Below are positions 52,626 through 61,722 of a stretch of DNA of 64,000 nt, in pieces. The DNA is from an uncultured Anaerolineae bacterium (GTDB taxonomy: Bacteria > Chloroflexota > Anaerolineae > J036 > Brachytrichaceae): contig CALGMA010000001.1 in assembly GCA_937959265.1 (NCBI GenBank), positions 1 to 64,000 on the forward strand, given 5' to 3'. A model generated the notes under the pieces. That model saw only the letters and a program-made list of their open reading frames with translations. It did no database searches and was not told the DNA's origin. Positions within the stretch are counted from its first letter, which is position 1, and each line of letters starts with the position of its first letter. A program made the translations under genes and the position numbers.

Positions 52626-53420
52626 TCAACCGTCGGTATCGCCGCCTAGCGGGAAACCGACGTTGAAGCCGGCATCCACGTAGTGCACTTCGCCAGTGAC
52701 GCCGGCGGCGAGGTCGGAACACAAGTAGGCGGCTGCATTGCCGACGTCTTCAATGGTGATGTTGCGGCGCAGCAGGCTGACCTTGCTGAACTCGCTGATG
52801 AGCGCACGCGAGCCGGCGATGCCGGCGACGGCCAGCGTGCGAATCGGCCCGGCGGAGATGGCGTTGACGCGGATGCGCCGCTCATCCGCGCCGAGGTCAG
52901 CGGCCAGGTAGCGAACACTGGCCTCCAGCGCGGCTTTGGCTACCCCCATGACGTTGTAGTGCGGCACGGCGCGCTGCGAGCCGATGTAGGTCATCGTCAG
53001 CAACGCGCCATCGGGCCGCATGAGCGGCGCAGCAGCGCGGGCCAGCGCCGTGAACGAATACACGCTGATGTCCATCGCAGTCATGAAGCCCTGACGAGTG
53101 ACGTTCAAGTAGGGGCCGGTCAGGTCGTCGCGATTGGCAAAGGCGATCGAATGCACCAGGATGTCAATCGCGCCGAAGCGCGCCTGGGCTTTCTCCATCA
53201 CCGTCGCGATGTCCTCGTCTTTGCTCACATCGCAAGGCTCGATCCACTCGGAGCCGAGCGATTCGGCCAGCGGGCGCACGCGTCGTTCGAGTTTCTCCCC
53301 CGCATAGCTAAAACCGAGCGTTGCGCCTTCGCGGTGAAAGGCCTTCGCAATGCCCCAGGCGATGCTGTGATCGTTGGCGACGCCGAAGATCAGCGCGGTC
53401 TTACCGGTGAGTAGTCCCAT
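52626..53420 (-). CDS. fabI: enoyl-ACP reductase (NADH)
   Basis: FabI reduces the enoyl-ACP double bond in the last step of each fatty-acid elongation cycle. The 264-residue protein has the nucleotide-binding segment [13 protein letters not shown], the catalytic pair in HYNVMGVAK (Tyr and Lys with the Y-x6-K spacing of FabI) and the C-terminal [10 protein letters not shown]. All features are canonical. The ATG at 53420 follows GGAAAT; TATACT at 53467-53472 on the minus strand is a probable -10. It stands alone. Confidence 0.93.
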   Translation of the reverse strand: MGLLTGKTALIFGVANDHSIAWGIAKAFHREGATLGFSYAGEKLERRVRPLAESLGSEWIEPCDVSKDEDIATVMEKAQARFGAIDILVHSIAFANRDDLTGPYLNVTRQGFMTAMDISVYSFTALARAAAPLMRPDGALLTMTYIGSQRAVPHYNVMGVAKAALEASVRYLAADLGADERRIRVNAISAGPIRTLAVAGIAGSRALISEFSKVSLLRRNITIEDVGNAAAYLCSDLAAGVTGEVHYVDAGFNVGFPLGGDTDG

Positions 53421-53466
53421 GAATGATATTTCCTTATCGTCAGATTCGCGTGTATCGCACCGGCGA

Positions 53467-53472
53467 AGTATA
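53467..53472 (-). promoter_or_regulatory. -10 element of fabI
   Basis: TATACT on the minus strand, 46 bases before the fabI ATG. The -35 position shows only a poor match. Confidence 0.35.
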
Positions 53473-53652
53473 CGCAATGCCGGATTCTCAGCGCAGACTT
53501 CACTACCTTTCGCACGAGTTTAAGTTTGCAGAGCAAAATTATGAGAAAAACCTCGATCATAGGCGTGATGATTTTCAACGGACGTGCGACTATCAGGTCG
53601 AAGCCGCAATCAAAAGGGGATTCGAAGGTCGTTCGAAGCGAAAGGAGGGGAC

Positions 53653-53841
53653 ATGCTCAATTCCACTACCGGTTCCGATGTGCAGCGCTATGCGCTGACC
53701 AGCTATCGCGCTGACGCCGAGGAGCGATTGCCAATTACGGAGGAGTGCCGAGCCGGGCTGAGCAATCTAGCCGTTGGGCTGATCGGCGCGCTGCTGGTGG
53801 CTGCCGTGCTGTTCGCGGCGTATCTGCTGTTTGCAATTTGA
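53653..53841 (+). CDS. small single-pass membrane protein
   Basis: A 62-residue protein of unknown family. The N-terminal 35 residues are hydrophilic (MLNSTTGSDVQRYALTSYR) and the C-terminal 25 form one membrane helix (LIGALLVAAVLFAAYLLFA). A near-perfect Shine-Dalgarno, AGGAGGGG, lies 3-8 bases before the ATG at 53653, rare in this window and a sign of strong translation. It ends before a hairpin terminator. It could be a small regulator or subunit of a membrane complex. Confidence 0.6.
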   Translation: MLNSTTGSDVQRYALTSYRADAEERLPITEECRAGLSNLAVGLIGALLVAAVLFAAYLLFAI

Positions 53842-53886
53842 GACTCAGTAGTCGTAAACATCGTCAGGCAATCGCCCTGCAAGGGT

Positions 53887-53921
53887 GGCCGTGGGTCTTG
53901 AGCTCACGGCCGCTTTCGTTT
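53887..53921 (+). terminator. terminator of the small membrane protein gene
   Basis: GGCCGTG (53887-53893) pairs with CACGGCC (53905-53911), followed by GCTTTCGTTT. Confidence 0.65.
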
Positions 53922-53990
53922 GAGACGGCGGCACCGTGCGCGTATGCGCTGCGCTTGCACATGCTCGCGGCTGCGTCCATGATTGCCGGC

Positions 53991-55565
53991 ATGGCGCATG
54001 AACTGGCAAGCTCCCTCACCCATCTCTCCGCTACCCGGCTGGCGGCATTGGTGGCGCGCGGCGAGATCTCCTCGACCGAGGTTGTCCAAGCGCACATCGC
54101 CCGCATCGAGGCGGTCAACCCCAAGATCAACGCCGTCGTCGTCAGGCGGTTCGACCAGGCGCTGGGCGAGGCGAAGGAGGCCGACGCCCGTCGTGCGCGC
54201 GGCGAGCCACTGCCACCCCTGCACGGTGTGCCGATCACCCTCAAAGAGTGCCTTGACCTCGTGGATACACCGAGCACCTTCGGGATGCCCTCACGACGCG
54301 GGGACATCCCGAAGACCAACGATCGCTACGTCCAACGCCTTATTTCGTGCGGCGTGATCGTGATCGGCAAAACCAATGTGCCGCAAGCATTGATCTACAA
54401 CGAGAGTAGCAACGCGCTCTACGGTCGGACGAACAACCCCTGGGACGTGACGCGCACGTCCGGCGGCAGCAGCGGCGGCGAAGGCGCGATCATCGCCGCC
54501 GGCGGCTCGCCCCTCGGCTTGGGCACCGATATCGGCGGCAGCTTGCGCCTGCCGGCTCACTTCTGCGGCGTCGCAAGCCTCAAACCCACATCACTGCGCA
54601 CACACGATTACAGCCGGTTCTCCGATCTGGCGTTCGAGTTCGGGCCGATCAATTGCGTTGTCGGGCCGATGGCACGTGACGTGGCCGATCTTGCACTGGC
54701 CCTGCGGCTAATTGGCACTGTGCCCCACCCGCGTTTGCCATCGCCGCAGCCGCTGGGTGACCCAGACGCCGTGGATGTATCGAAGCTGCGGCTGGGGTTC
54801 TTCACATATGACGGGCTAATGCGACCATCGCCCGCTGTTGCGCGCGCAGTATGCGAGGCCGCAGACATGCTGCGCACTGCAGGCGCGCAGGTGATCGAAT
54901 GGGAGCCGCCCGATCTCCGCCAGGCCGAAGCCCTCTACATACGCCTGCTCACCGCCAACGGCGCATCGGTCTTTCGCGCTGCTTTGGCGCACGATAAGCC
55001 TGAACCTCAGCTTGCCTTGCTGTATTGGCTGGCACAGCGCTCGCCAAAAACGGTGAGACGCATCCGGCATGTGCTGGCCACAATGCGCCAGACGAATTTC
55101 ACCCGGCAGCTCGACAGCATCGGCTTCACAGCCGAGGACATCCCACGCTTGACCGACGAAGTGGAAGCATATCGTCGCGCCTTCGCAGCGGCAATGGACC
55201 ACGCCGACGGCGGGCCGCTGGATGGGGTGCTGAGTCCGGCTTGCTTCTCCCCCGCCTGGCCACATGGCGCCAGCCGGGAGCTGATCACCGGCGGCGCATA
55301 TTGCATTGTCTACAACTTGCTGGGCTATCCGGCAGGCGTTGTCCCGGTGACACGCGTGCAACCCGATGAAGCGATCGTACGGCCGCTTTCGCCAGATGTG
55401 GTGGACATAGCCGCGCGCCGGGTGGACATCGGCAGCGCCGGCCTGCCGGTAGGCGTTCAGGTAGCCGCACGACCATGGCAAGAGCATGTCGCGCTGGCGG
55501 CGATGAAGGTCATCCAGGACGCAGCCCGCAAGCGCGCCGACTATCCCACAACGCCCATCGCCTAA
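53991..55565 (+). CDS. amidase signature family hydrolase
   Basis: A 524-residue amidase of the FAAH/GatA-like group that hydrolyses carboxamides. The Ser-cisSer-Lys triad is visible: Lys in PITLKECLD, cis-Ser in TSGGSSGGEGA and the nucleophile Ser in GTDIGGSLRLPA. In-frame ATG codons also occur at 53961 and 53979; 53991 begins MAHELASSLTHL, where homology should start, but there is no good Shine-Dalgarno at any. It lacks gatC/gatB neighbours, so it is not tRNA-dependent amidotransferase. Confidence 0.85.
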   Translation: MAHELASSLTHLSATRLAALVARGEISSTEVVQAHIARIEAVNPKINAVVVRRFDQALGEAKEADARRARGEPLPPLHGVPITLKECLDLVDTPSTFGMPSRRGDIPKTNDRYVQRLISCGVIVIGKTNVPQALIYNESSNALYGRTNNPWDVTRTSGGSSGGEGAIIAAGGSPLGLGTDIGGSLRLPAHFCGVASLKPTSLRTHDYSRFSDLAFEFGPINCVVGPMARDVADLALALRLIGTVPHPRLPSPQPLGDPDAVDVSKLRLGFFTYDGLMRPSPAVARAVCEAADMLRTAGAQVIEWEPPDLRQAEALYIRLLTANGASVFRAALAHDKPEPQLALLYWLAQRSPKTVRRIRHVLATMRQTNFTRQLDSIGFTAEDIPRLTDEVEAYRRAFAAAMDHADGGPLDGVLSPACFSPAWPHGASRELITGGAYCIVYNLLGYPAGVVPVTRVQPDEAIVRPLSPDVVDIAARRVDIGSAGLPVGVQVAARPWQEHVALAAMKVIQDAARKRADYPTTPIA

Positions 55566-55616
55566 GCATCGCTACCGCAGAGTGAGACACGGGACTCTCA
55601 GCGCAACCCGGCGTCT

Positions 55617-56540
55617 TCAACGTTCGGCCAATTGCGCAGTAACGGCTCGAATATGCTCCGGCATCGTGCCGCAACAGCCGCCGATGATCGTCGCACCCAC
55701 GGCGCGCCATTCGCGCGCAGCTTCGGCGTATGCTTCCGGCGAAACCGCGTTGGTCAACGTCCAGCCAATGACCTCATCCACATGGCCGACGTTGCCGTAT
55801 GCGCCAAGGGCGACGTGAGACAGCGCAACGCTTCGCAGCAGCTTCAACGCCGAGGCAACCTGTTTGACCGGAATGCAGTTGATGAGGATAGCCCGTGGCT
55901 CAAACGGCAGCACCGCACGAACGGCGTCGGGCAGCAACTCCCCGCTCAACAGGCGATTCTCGTCGTCTAGTGTGAAGCTCACCCACAGCGGTTTGCCGGT
56001 GGTATGTGCGGCACGCGCGGCAGCGACGGCTTCACGAACCGTGTTCTGCGTCTCGACCAGAATCAAATCCACGCCGGCGTCGGCCAGGTTGCGCGCGAGG
56101 ACGGCGTGCTCTTCGGCCAACTCGGCGTCGCTCGGTACGAGTTCGGGCGAGTAGCAATCCTCGACGGGAGCGATGCTGCCGGCGACCTGGACAGGGAGAC
56201 CGTGAGACGAGGATACGAAGGGAGTATCCCCTCTTATCCCTATCTCCGTGTCCTTTTGTCTCTGTCGCCATTCCGCCACCGCTCGCCGCGCCAGCGCGAC
56301 TGCCCGGAAGGTTAGTTCGCGCGCGCGATGGGCGATGCCGGCTTTGGCCAGTGCGCGCACGTTGGTGCGGAAGGTGTTCGTGGTGATGACACGCGCGCCG
56401 GCATCGAGGTAATCGCGGTGAATTTGAGCGACGACATCCGGTGCAGTGTCAAGCGCAATCGCCGACCACAGCGGCAGCGTCGTATCCACGCCGCGCCGTG
56501 TCAGCTCCGTGCCCATCGCACCATCGAGGATGATCGTCAC
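55617..56540 (-). CDS. homocysteine S-methyltransferase family protein
   Basis: A 307-residue zinc-dependent methyltransferase of the MmuM/BHMT type, which methylates homocysteine to methionine using S-methylmethionine or betaine. The zinc cysteines are in LINCIP and IIGGCCGT (the adjacent pair), and the N-terminal ILDGAMGTELTRRG is diagnostic. Residues 91-115 form an insert relative to the expected run from AVAEW to VQVAGSIAP; its DNA is an imperfect palindrome. The insert keeps the frame. No SAM riboswitch is evident upstream. Confidence 0.85.
   Translation of the reverse strand: MTIILDGAMGTELTRRGVDTTLPLWSAIALDTAPDVVAQIHRDYLDAGARVITTNTFRTNVRALAKAGIAHRARELTFRAVALARRAVAEWRQRQKDTEIGIRGDTPFVSSSHGLPVQVAGSIAPVEDCYSPELVPSDAELAEEHAVLARNLADAGVDLILVETQNTVREAVAAARAAHTTGKPLWVSFTLDDENRLLSGELLPDAVRAVLPFEPRAILINCIPVKQVASALKLLRSVALSHVALGAYGNVGHVDEVIGWTLTNAVSPEAYAEAAREWRAVGATIIGGCCGTMPEHIRAVTAQLAER
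56189..56253. repeat. palindromic element inserted in-frame in a coding region
   Basis: Outer arms GGACAGGGAGA (56189-56199) and TCTCCGTGTCC (56243-56253) pair with one mismatch; inner arms GAGGATAC (56209-56216) and GTATCCCC (56224-56231) pair with one mismatch. The 65-bp element lies wholly inside the homocysteine methyltransferase gene and coincides with its protein insert. Confidence 0.7.
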
Positions 56541-56587
56541 GTCATCATTCTAAAGCAGTGATCCTTTTCCCGTGGTTCAATTGTGGT

Positions 56588-57796
56588 ATGCACGACGTAG
56601 CGATCATCGGCGCCGGCCCAGGCGGCTCGGCAACGGCCCACTATCTAGCGCAGCGCGGCGTCGACGTGTTGTTGCTGGACAAGGCCGACTTCCCACGCGA
56701 CAAGACCTGCGGCGACGGGCTCACGCCGCGAGCGGTGAGTGTGCTGCAGGACATGGGGCTGGTCGAGGATCTCCGGCGCGTCGGTCACGTCATCCAGCGC
56801 TTCGAAGTGTTCGCGCCGAACCACCGCTCCACCGCCGACGCGATCACCATGTCCAATGGCCTGCCCGACTTTGCACTGGTCGTGCCGCGTCTCACGCTCG
56901 ATGATCTACTTCTCCAGCGAGCCGTTTGCAGCAATGCGCGCTTCGAGCCGCGCGTGCACGTGAGCGCCATGCACATCGAGGAGTCGAACGGCACACCACA
57001 CGTCGAGATCCGGGGCGAACGCGACGGACGGCGCGTCTCCTTCGGGGCGCGACTGGCAGTGATCGCTACGGGTGCGAACACCGGCCTGCTGCTGCGCACC
57101 AGCATCTTGCGTGCTCAACCCCGGGTCATGGTCGCCGCACGCACTTACTTCGAAAATATCCGCGGGTTGACAGATGCCTGGACGCTGCGCTTCGACGACG
57201 CACCTCTGCCGGGCTACGGCTGGATATTCCCCATCGCTTCGGATGCTGCCAATGTCGGCGTTGGATACTTCAAACACGATCGGACGGCATCGGCGTTGGG
57301 CTTCTTCGAGTCCTTCCGCCGGTCACCGGCAATGCAGCGATTGCTGGAAGGCGCAACGCAGGCCGGCCCTGTGCGCGGTTATCCGCTCCGCGAAGACTTC
57401 CTGACGTCGCCGACCTTCGGCGAGCGCACGCTGCTGGTGGGCGAAGCCGCCGGGCTAGTCAACCCGCTCACCGGCGAAGGCATTGACTACGCGCTGGAGT
57501 CGGGCCGCATCGCCGCCGACCACGCCTACGGCATGCTCGAGTGCGGCAATTTCACGCCTCAGCAACACGCCGCATACGACCGCGCCCTGCGCGAGCGCTT
57601 CCGGGCATTGTTCGAGTTCTGCGTGTGGGTGCGCACGTGGTGCCTGCACCCGATCGCGCTCAACGTGCTGGTGGCTATGGCGAACCGGCGCGACGACCTA
57701 CGCAAAAAACTGACGAACGCTGTGCTGGGCGGCGCGCCCATCCGCAGCAAGCCAACGGTAGGTCGCGTGATCCGGGCGCTGGTCGGGCAGGGCTAA
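56588..57796 (+). CDS. geranylgeranyl reductase family FAD oxidoreductase
   Basis: A 402-residue flavoprotein. The FAD loop IIGAGPGGSATAHYL (about 6-20), KTCGDGLTPRAV (the family-specific cysteine segment) and the second FAD motif LLVGEAAGLVNPLTGEGIDYAL are all present. Family members reduce double bonds in isoprenoids such as geranylgeranyl chains, menaquinone side chains or archaeal lipids. A substrate cannot be chosen here, since no isoprenoid genes are nearby. The ATG at 56588 begins MHDVAIIGAG. Confidence 0.82.
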   Translation: MHDVAIIGAGPGGSATAHYLAQRGVDVLLLDKADFPRDKTCGDGLTPRAVSVLQDMGLVEDLRRVGHVIQRFEVFAPNHRSTADAITMSNGLPDFALVVPRLTLDDLLLQRAVCSNARFEPRVHVSAMHIEESNGTPHVEIRGERDGRRVSFGARLAVIATGANTGLLLRTSILRAQPRVMVAARTYFENIRGLTDAWTLRFDDAPLPGYGWIFPIASDAANVGVGYFKHDRTASALGFFESFRRSPAMQRLLEGATQAGPVRGYPLREDFLTSPTFGERTLLVGEAAGLVNPLTGEGIDYALESGRIAADHAYGMLECGNFTPQQHAAYDRALRERFRALFEFCVWVRTWCLHPIALNVLVAMANRRDDLRKKLTNAVLGGAPIRSKPTVGRVIRALVGQG

Positions 57797-57970
57797 TCCT
57801 GCGTTCGGTGCACGCCTGCGCGAACAAATTCATGAGGCGCCGAGTGTTGCACAAAGGAGTGGGCCAACCAGAATGGGATGTTCGTTCGGAAATGCAACGT
57901 CGGTTCGACGACGTATAGATTCGTGTGAGTAGGTTTGGCAGCGAACGCAGCGGCCCGCCGACGGCGCGCG

Positions 57971-58573
57971 ATGATCACCATAATGTCTGACGAATCAGCC
58001 CAGCAAATGAGCTCTATCGGCGACGCTGAACTTGCAGCGCGCATCGCGCAGGGCGATCGTCACGCCTTCGAGCAGCTCTACGACCGCTATGCCGCAAAAG
58101 CTTTCGGCCTGGCCATTCGGTTGGTGGGCGACCGCGTCGCCGCCGAAGACGTCGTTCAGGAAGCATTCTGGCGGGTGTGGCAGGCGGCTAAGTCGTATGA
58201 CCCTCATCGCGCCGGCTTATCGGCGTGGGTGCTGGCCATCGTGCACCACTGCGCCGTGGATGAGTTGCGCCGGCAGCGCATCCGCAGCGCTGCTATTGAG
58301 CTGGACGCATCGGAAGATGAAGCACAATCGCTCCCCGATTCGAGCGCCGATACACAGGAGCAGGTCTGGGCCAACGTGCAGAGCGAGCGAGTCCAGGCAG
58401 CGCTAGCCGGATTACCGGAGGCGCAGCGTTCCGTCATCGAGATGGCATACTTCAGAGGCTACACACGCCAGGAGATCGCACAAAGACTGAACGAGCCACT
58501 GGGCACCATCCATACGCGTGCCCGATTAGGGTTGATGAAACTCAAGGTGCTGTTGGCCAGCTTGCAAGCGTGA
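57971..58573 (+). CDS. ECF RNA polymerase sigma factor
   Basis: A 200-residue sigma factor with regions 2 and 4 only. Region 2 runs from FEQLYDRYAAKAFGLAIRLV to AEDVVQEAFWRVWQAA, and region 4 from LAGLPEAQRSVIEMAYFRGY to GTIHTRARLGLMKLK. It redirects RNA polymerase to a stress or envelope regulon. The next gene, 6 bases downstream, encodes an RskA-like anti-sigma factor, so this is a SigK-like pair. The start may be ATG 57971 or ATG 57983. Confidence 0.9.
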   Translation: MITIMSDESAQQMSSIGDAELAARIAQGDRHAFEQLYDRYAAKAFGLAIRLVGDRVAAEDVVQEAFWRVWQAAKSYDPHRAGLSAWVLAIVHHCAVDELRRQRIRSAAIELDASEDEAQSLPDSSADTQEQVWANVQSERVQAALAGLPEAQRSVIEMAYFRGYTRQEIAQRLNEPLGTIHTRARLGLMKLKVLLASLQA

Positions 58574-58579
58574 GGCGAT

Positions 58580-59356
58580 ATGAGTGACATGAGCAAGCAT
58601 ACGACAGGGTCGAGCGCCGATCCGGTCGAGGATCTGATCGCCCTTTATGCGCTGAACGCGCTGGACGCTGACGATCGCGCCAGAGTAGAGCGCCAGCTGG
58701 CGACCAATGCCCGGGCACGCGCCTTGCTCAACGAGATGCGCGTGATAGTGGATCAGCTCAATGCAAGCGTCAGCGAGGTTGAACCGCCGGCGCGCATCAA
58801 GCGACGGCTGCTGGCCAGGGTAGATGCCGATCTGACCTCGCGGGGTGTGATGAACCGGCAGGCCAGCCTTTGGGAACGCTTGACACGGGCGCTCTTTCCG
58901 GCCACGGTGGCTCTGGCGACGATTTCAATTCTCATTGCTATTGGCCTTGGCATGTGGACAGCTTCGTTGCAGCGCCAATTGGCCCAGGCACAGCAGGAGC
59001 TGGCGCTGCTTCAGTCCCCCGGTCTGCGCGTCGTCTCGCTGCCCGTCGCCGACAAAGCGCCATCAGCCGCACAAATCACCTTTCTCGCTGCACCGAACGA
59101 AGCGACTGGCCTACTGACCGTCAGCGGGTTGACGCCGCTCGCGTCGAACCAAACCTATCAGTTCTGGTTATTGCGCGGTGGGCAACCGGTGCCGGCCGGC
59201 ACATTCAGCGTGGACGCCAGCGGCTCAGGCAAGCTGATCGTATACGCCGCCGACCGCCTCGGTGCGTTCGATCAAGCCGGCGTGACCATCGAACCGGCTG
59301 GCGGCAGCGAGACGCCCACCTTATCCGCTCTCATCGCGATCGGCAGCATCCAATGA
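58580..59356 (+). CDS. anti-sigma factor, RskA-like
   Basis: A 258-residue single-pass membrane protein. The N-terminal cytosolic domain (DLIALYALNALDADDRARVE, about 17-40) is the anti-sigma-K fold that binds the sigma factor. A membrane helix at about 110-132 is followed by a coiled coil (WTASLQRQLAQAQQELALLQ) and an RskA C-terminal beta domain with QTYQFWLLRGGQPVPAGTF. It would hold the sigma factor inactive until cleaved. Its last 36 bases overlap a PrsW-like protease gene on the other strand. Confidence 0.85.
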   Translation: MSDMSKHTTGSSADPVEDLIALYALNALDADDRARVERQLATNARARALLNEMRVIVDQLNASVSEVEPPARIKRRLLARVDADLTSRGVMNRQASLWERLTRALFPATVALATISILIAIGLGMWTASLQRQLAQAQQELALLQSPGLRVVSLPVADKAPSAAQITFLAAPNEATGLLTVSGLTPLASNQTYQFWLLRGGQPVPAGTFSVDASGSGKLIVYAADRLGAFDQAGVTIEPAGGSETPTLSALIAIGSIQ

Positions 59357-60325
59357 CTGCGACGCGGATGCCATATGAACATGCGGATAGCTCAGCTTGC
59401 GAAGCTGGGTACGCAAGCGATCTATCTCTTCTGCCACCTCTTCTCCATATTCGATGAGCTGTCGTTTGCGCTGCGCCAACTCACCCGCGAGGTGGTAGAA
59501 CGACTTGCTGAGCCGCGACGCGCTGCGCGATCTTGCATTCACCCGTACGCCTACCAGGGCGGCATAGGTTTCCGGAGTGATGACATCCGGTGACTCATCG
59601 GCGAGATAGGTTTTGAACATCTGACGGTCGTGACGCGAACTCAGCCAGCGCAAGCCCAACATCAGCACGATCAGCAACCCATAGTTGAGTGCGGTGACCA
59701 ACAGCGCCGAACCGCCGCTCGCCTCAATCAGTGTGACAGACGCGTTATGGATCGCATGCGTGACGATCGCTGCAACCCAGCCTAGCGCGATGCTCAAGAG
59801 TGCGTGCAACCGCGATGGGGCATGGCGCGCAACGCCGAAGCCAATGCCTGTGAGCGAGGTGTAGAAGCCGTGCATGAAGCCCAACACGATCACACGCACG
59901 ACGAACAACTGGATCCATTCCCCCAACGAACCGGTGTTTGCCAGGTAGAGAATGTTCTCGACGTAGGCGAAGCCGAAGCCCACCGTCGAGCCATACACGA
60001 TGCCATCTACCCAGCCGTCGAACTCGCGCCGACGCCAGAGGTAAACCGCAGCGACCGCCAATCCTTTGGCCAGTTCCTCCGTCAACGGCGCGAAGACGAT
60101 CGCAGTGGCCGCCATGGATGCCGCCTCACCCCACAAGTATGACACCGGCAACGAGAAGATCAATTGCAAGACGAGCGAGATGAACGCCGCTGGAAGCGCG
60201 CCCCACAAGAACGCGACGATTAGGTACTTGGCAGGTTCCTGTTCGAAGCGATCAATGCCGTGCACCAGGCGCGCGTACCAGTAGGTGGGAATCGCGATGA
60301 AAACAGCCGAAAGCCAGACCGGCAT
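59321..60325 (-). CDS. PrsW-family intramembrane metalloprotease
   Basis: A 334-residue protein with about eight membrane segments and the PrsW catalytic motifs: Glu83-Glu84 in PLTEELAKG, the Glu-Asn motif VENILY, HGFYTS and HAIHNAS. PrsW enzymes make the first cut in anti-sigma factors such as RsiW in Bacillus. The C-terminal 90 residues form a cytosolic coiled coil. It converges on, and overlaps, the anti-sigma gene, which makes that anti-sigma factor the obvious substrate. The ATG at 60325 follows TATAAT by 9 bases. Confidence 0.83.
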   Translation of the reverse strand: MPVWLSAVFIAIPTYWYARLVHGIDRFEQEPAKYLIVAFLWGALPAAFISLVLQLIFSLPVSYLWGEAASMAATAIVFAPLTEELAKGLAVAAVYLWRRREFDGWVDGIVYGSTVGFGFAYVENILYLANTGSLGEWIQLFVVRVIVLGFMHGFYTSLTGIGFGVARHAPSRLHALLSIALGWVAAIVTHAIHNASVTLIEASGGSALLVTALNYGLLIVLMLGLRWLSSRHDRQMFKTYLADESPDVITPETYAALVGVRVNARSRSASRLSKSFYHLAGELAQRKRQLIEYGEEVAEEIDRLRTQLRKLSYPHVHMASASQSLDAADRDESG

Positions 60326-60334
60326 GGCGGCGCG

Positions 60335-60340
60335 ATTATA
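60335..60340 (-). promoter_or_regulatory. -10 element of the PrsW-like gene
   Basis: A perfect TATAAT on the minus strand, 9 bases before the ATG, predicts a leaderless mRNA. The -35 region is weak. Confidence 0.5.
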
Positions 60341-60390
60341 CTGAGCATCATCTATACACCACATTACCATTGCAGCGACTCGATCGCCCT

Positions 60391-61722
60391 ATGATCCGTG
60401 AACAAGATGCCCGTTTCATCCTGGACGCCGTCCGGCAGGGCAACTGCACCTCGATCGTCGGCCTGAGCAATACGGGCAAATCAGCGCTGCTGCGCGAGGT
60501 ATGCGCACCGGCCGTTCAGGTTGAGTTGCTCGGCGACGAAGACGACGCATGGCTGTTTGCCTACGTGGATTGCAACCTGATGCCTGAACTCAGCGAACAG
60601 GCGCTACATGAGATTACGCTGCGCAGCATCATCACTGCCCTGCGGCGTTTGGGTGTGCGGGACGCGCTGGACGAACAGCTTAACGAGCTATATCACCAGG
60701 TTGTACAACCGGCTGCGCCAATTCGTAGCCCACTTGCCTTCGACAACGCTCTGCGGCTGGTATGCGAAGAATCCGGCCGTGCTCTGGTCATCCTCTTCGA
60801 CGAGTTCGACGATCCTTTCGAGAAACTGACCGGCCGCGTCTTCCTCAACCTGCGCGCCATGAAGGATCGTTTCAAGAATGCGTTGGTCTATGTGACGGCC
60901 ACCGAGCGGCCGATGGCGCAGATCAGCCAAAACACCGACGCGGGCGAATTCATCGAGTTGTTCGACACCCGCGAGCGCTGGATCGGCTTTCTGAACCACA
61001 ACGACGCAATCGCCCTGGCGCATGAGTTCACGACCGGCGCGCCGACTGCCGAAGCGGATATCGCTTTCATCGCGCAGCAGGCTGGCGGGCATGCCGGCTT
61101 GCTGGAGACGACGACCGAGGTGTGGCATCGTATCGCAGGTGGCGTGCCGGACAGCGCGCGAGAGAGTGCGCTCGCCCTAGTGCGCCAGGCGCTAGACGAC
61201 CAACCGCCGATCCGCGCCGAATGCGCCAAGCTGTGGTCGCAACTGAGCGAAGCGGAGCAAACCGCGCTGATCGGCTATGTGCATGGCATGCCCGTCGCGC
61301 CGGAAGCGCTCGAGGCGCTGCGCACGAAGCGGTTGCTCGGCGCTGACGGCCAGGACGATGAACCGCTCATAGGTGAGATCTGGCGCGCCTTCGTCCACCG
61401 GCAGGGCCTGGCGCGCGCGGACTTGCAACGTGGCGTGGTGGTGGATGTGGAAGCCGGCGAGGTGTATGTTGACGGCCGCAAGATCGAGACGCTGACCGAT
61501 CTGGAGTACAAGTTGCTGCTGCTGCTCTACGGCCGGCTCAACAAGATCGTGGACAAATACACTATCGTCACCAACGTATGGGGCGAAACCTATCTCGACG
61601 CGGTAGACGACGCACGAATCGAGAAGCTGGTCAGCCGGCTGCGCAGCAAGCTCGAACCGAACGCTGAAGAGCCGCGCTACTTGATCACGCTGCGTGGGCG
61701 TGGTTACAAGTTGGTTGGATAA
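60391..61722 (+). CDS. ATPase fused to OmpR-type winged-helix DNA-binding domain
   Basis: A 443-residue protein with an N-terminal P-loop ATPase (about 1-330) and a C-terminal winged helix (about 345-443). Walker A is GLSNTGKSA (24-32), Walker B is LVILFDEFDD. The winged helix shows TDLEYKLLLLLYGRLNKIV and the closing YLITLRGRGYKLVG of the Trans_reg_C family. No receiver domain or membrane segment is present. This looks like a single-chain regulator in which ATP binding gates DNA binding, as in STAND or ORC-like switches. Partner genes are unknown. The ATG at 60391 begins MIREQDARF. Confidence 0.7.
   Translation: MIREQDARFILDAVRQGNCTSIVGLSNTGKSALLREVCAPAVQVELLGDEDDAWLFAYVDCNLMPELSEQALHEITLRSIITALRRLGVRDALDEQLNELYHQVVQPAAPIRSPLAFDNALRLVCEESGRALVILFDEFDDPFEKLTGRVFLNLRAMKDRFKNALVYVTATERPMAQISQNTDAGEFIELFDTRERWIGFLNHNDAIALAHEFTTGAPTAEADIAFIAQQAGGHAGLLETTTEVWHRIAGGVPDSARESALALVRQALDDQPPIRAECAKLWSQLSEAEQTALIGYVHGMPVAPEALEALRTKRLLGADGQDDEPLIGEIWRAFVHRQGLARADLQRGVVVDVEAGEVYVDGRKIETLTDLEYKLLLLLYGRLNKIVDKYTIVTNVWGETYLDAVDDARIEKLVSRLRSKLEPNAEEPRYLITLRGRGYKLVG

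Noticed and set aside
53526-53714. Open frame overlapping the small membrane protein gene
   Set aside because: No Shine-Dalgarno and no family; the strong ribosome site points to the other frame.
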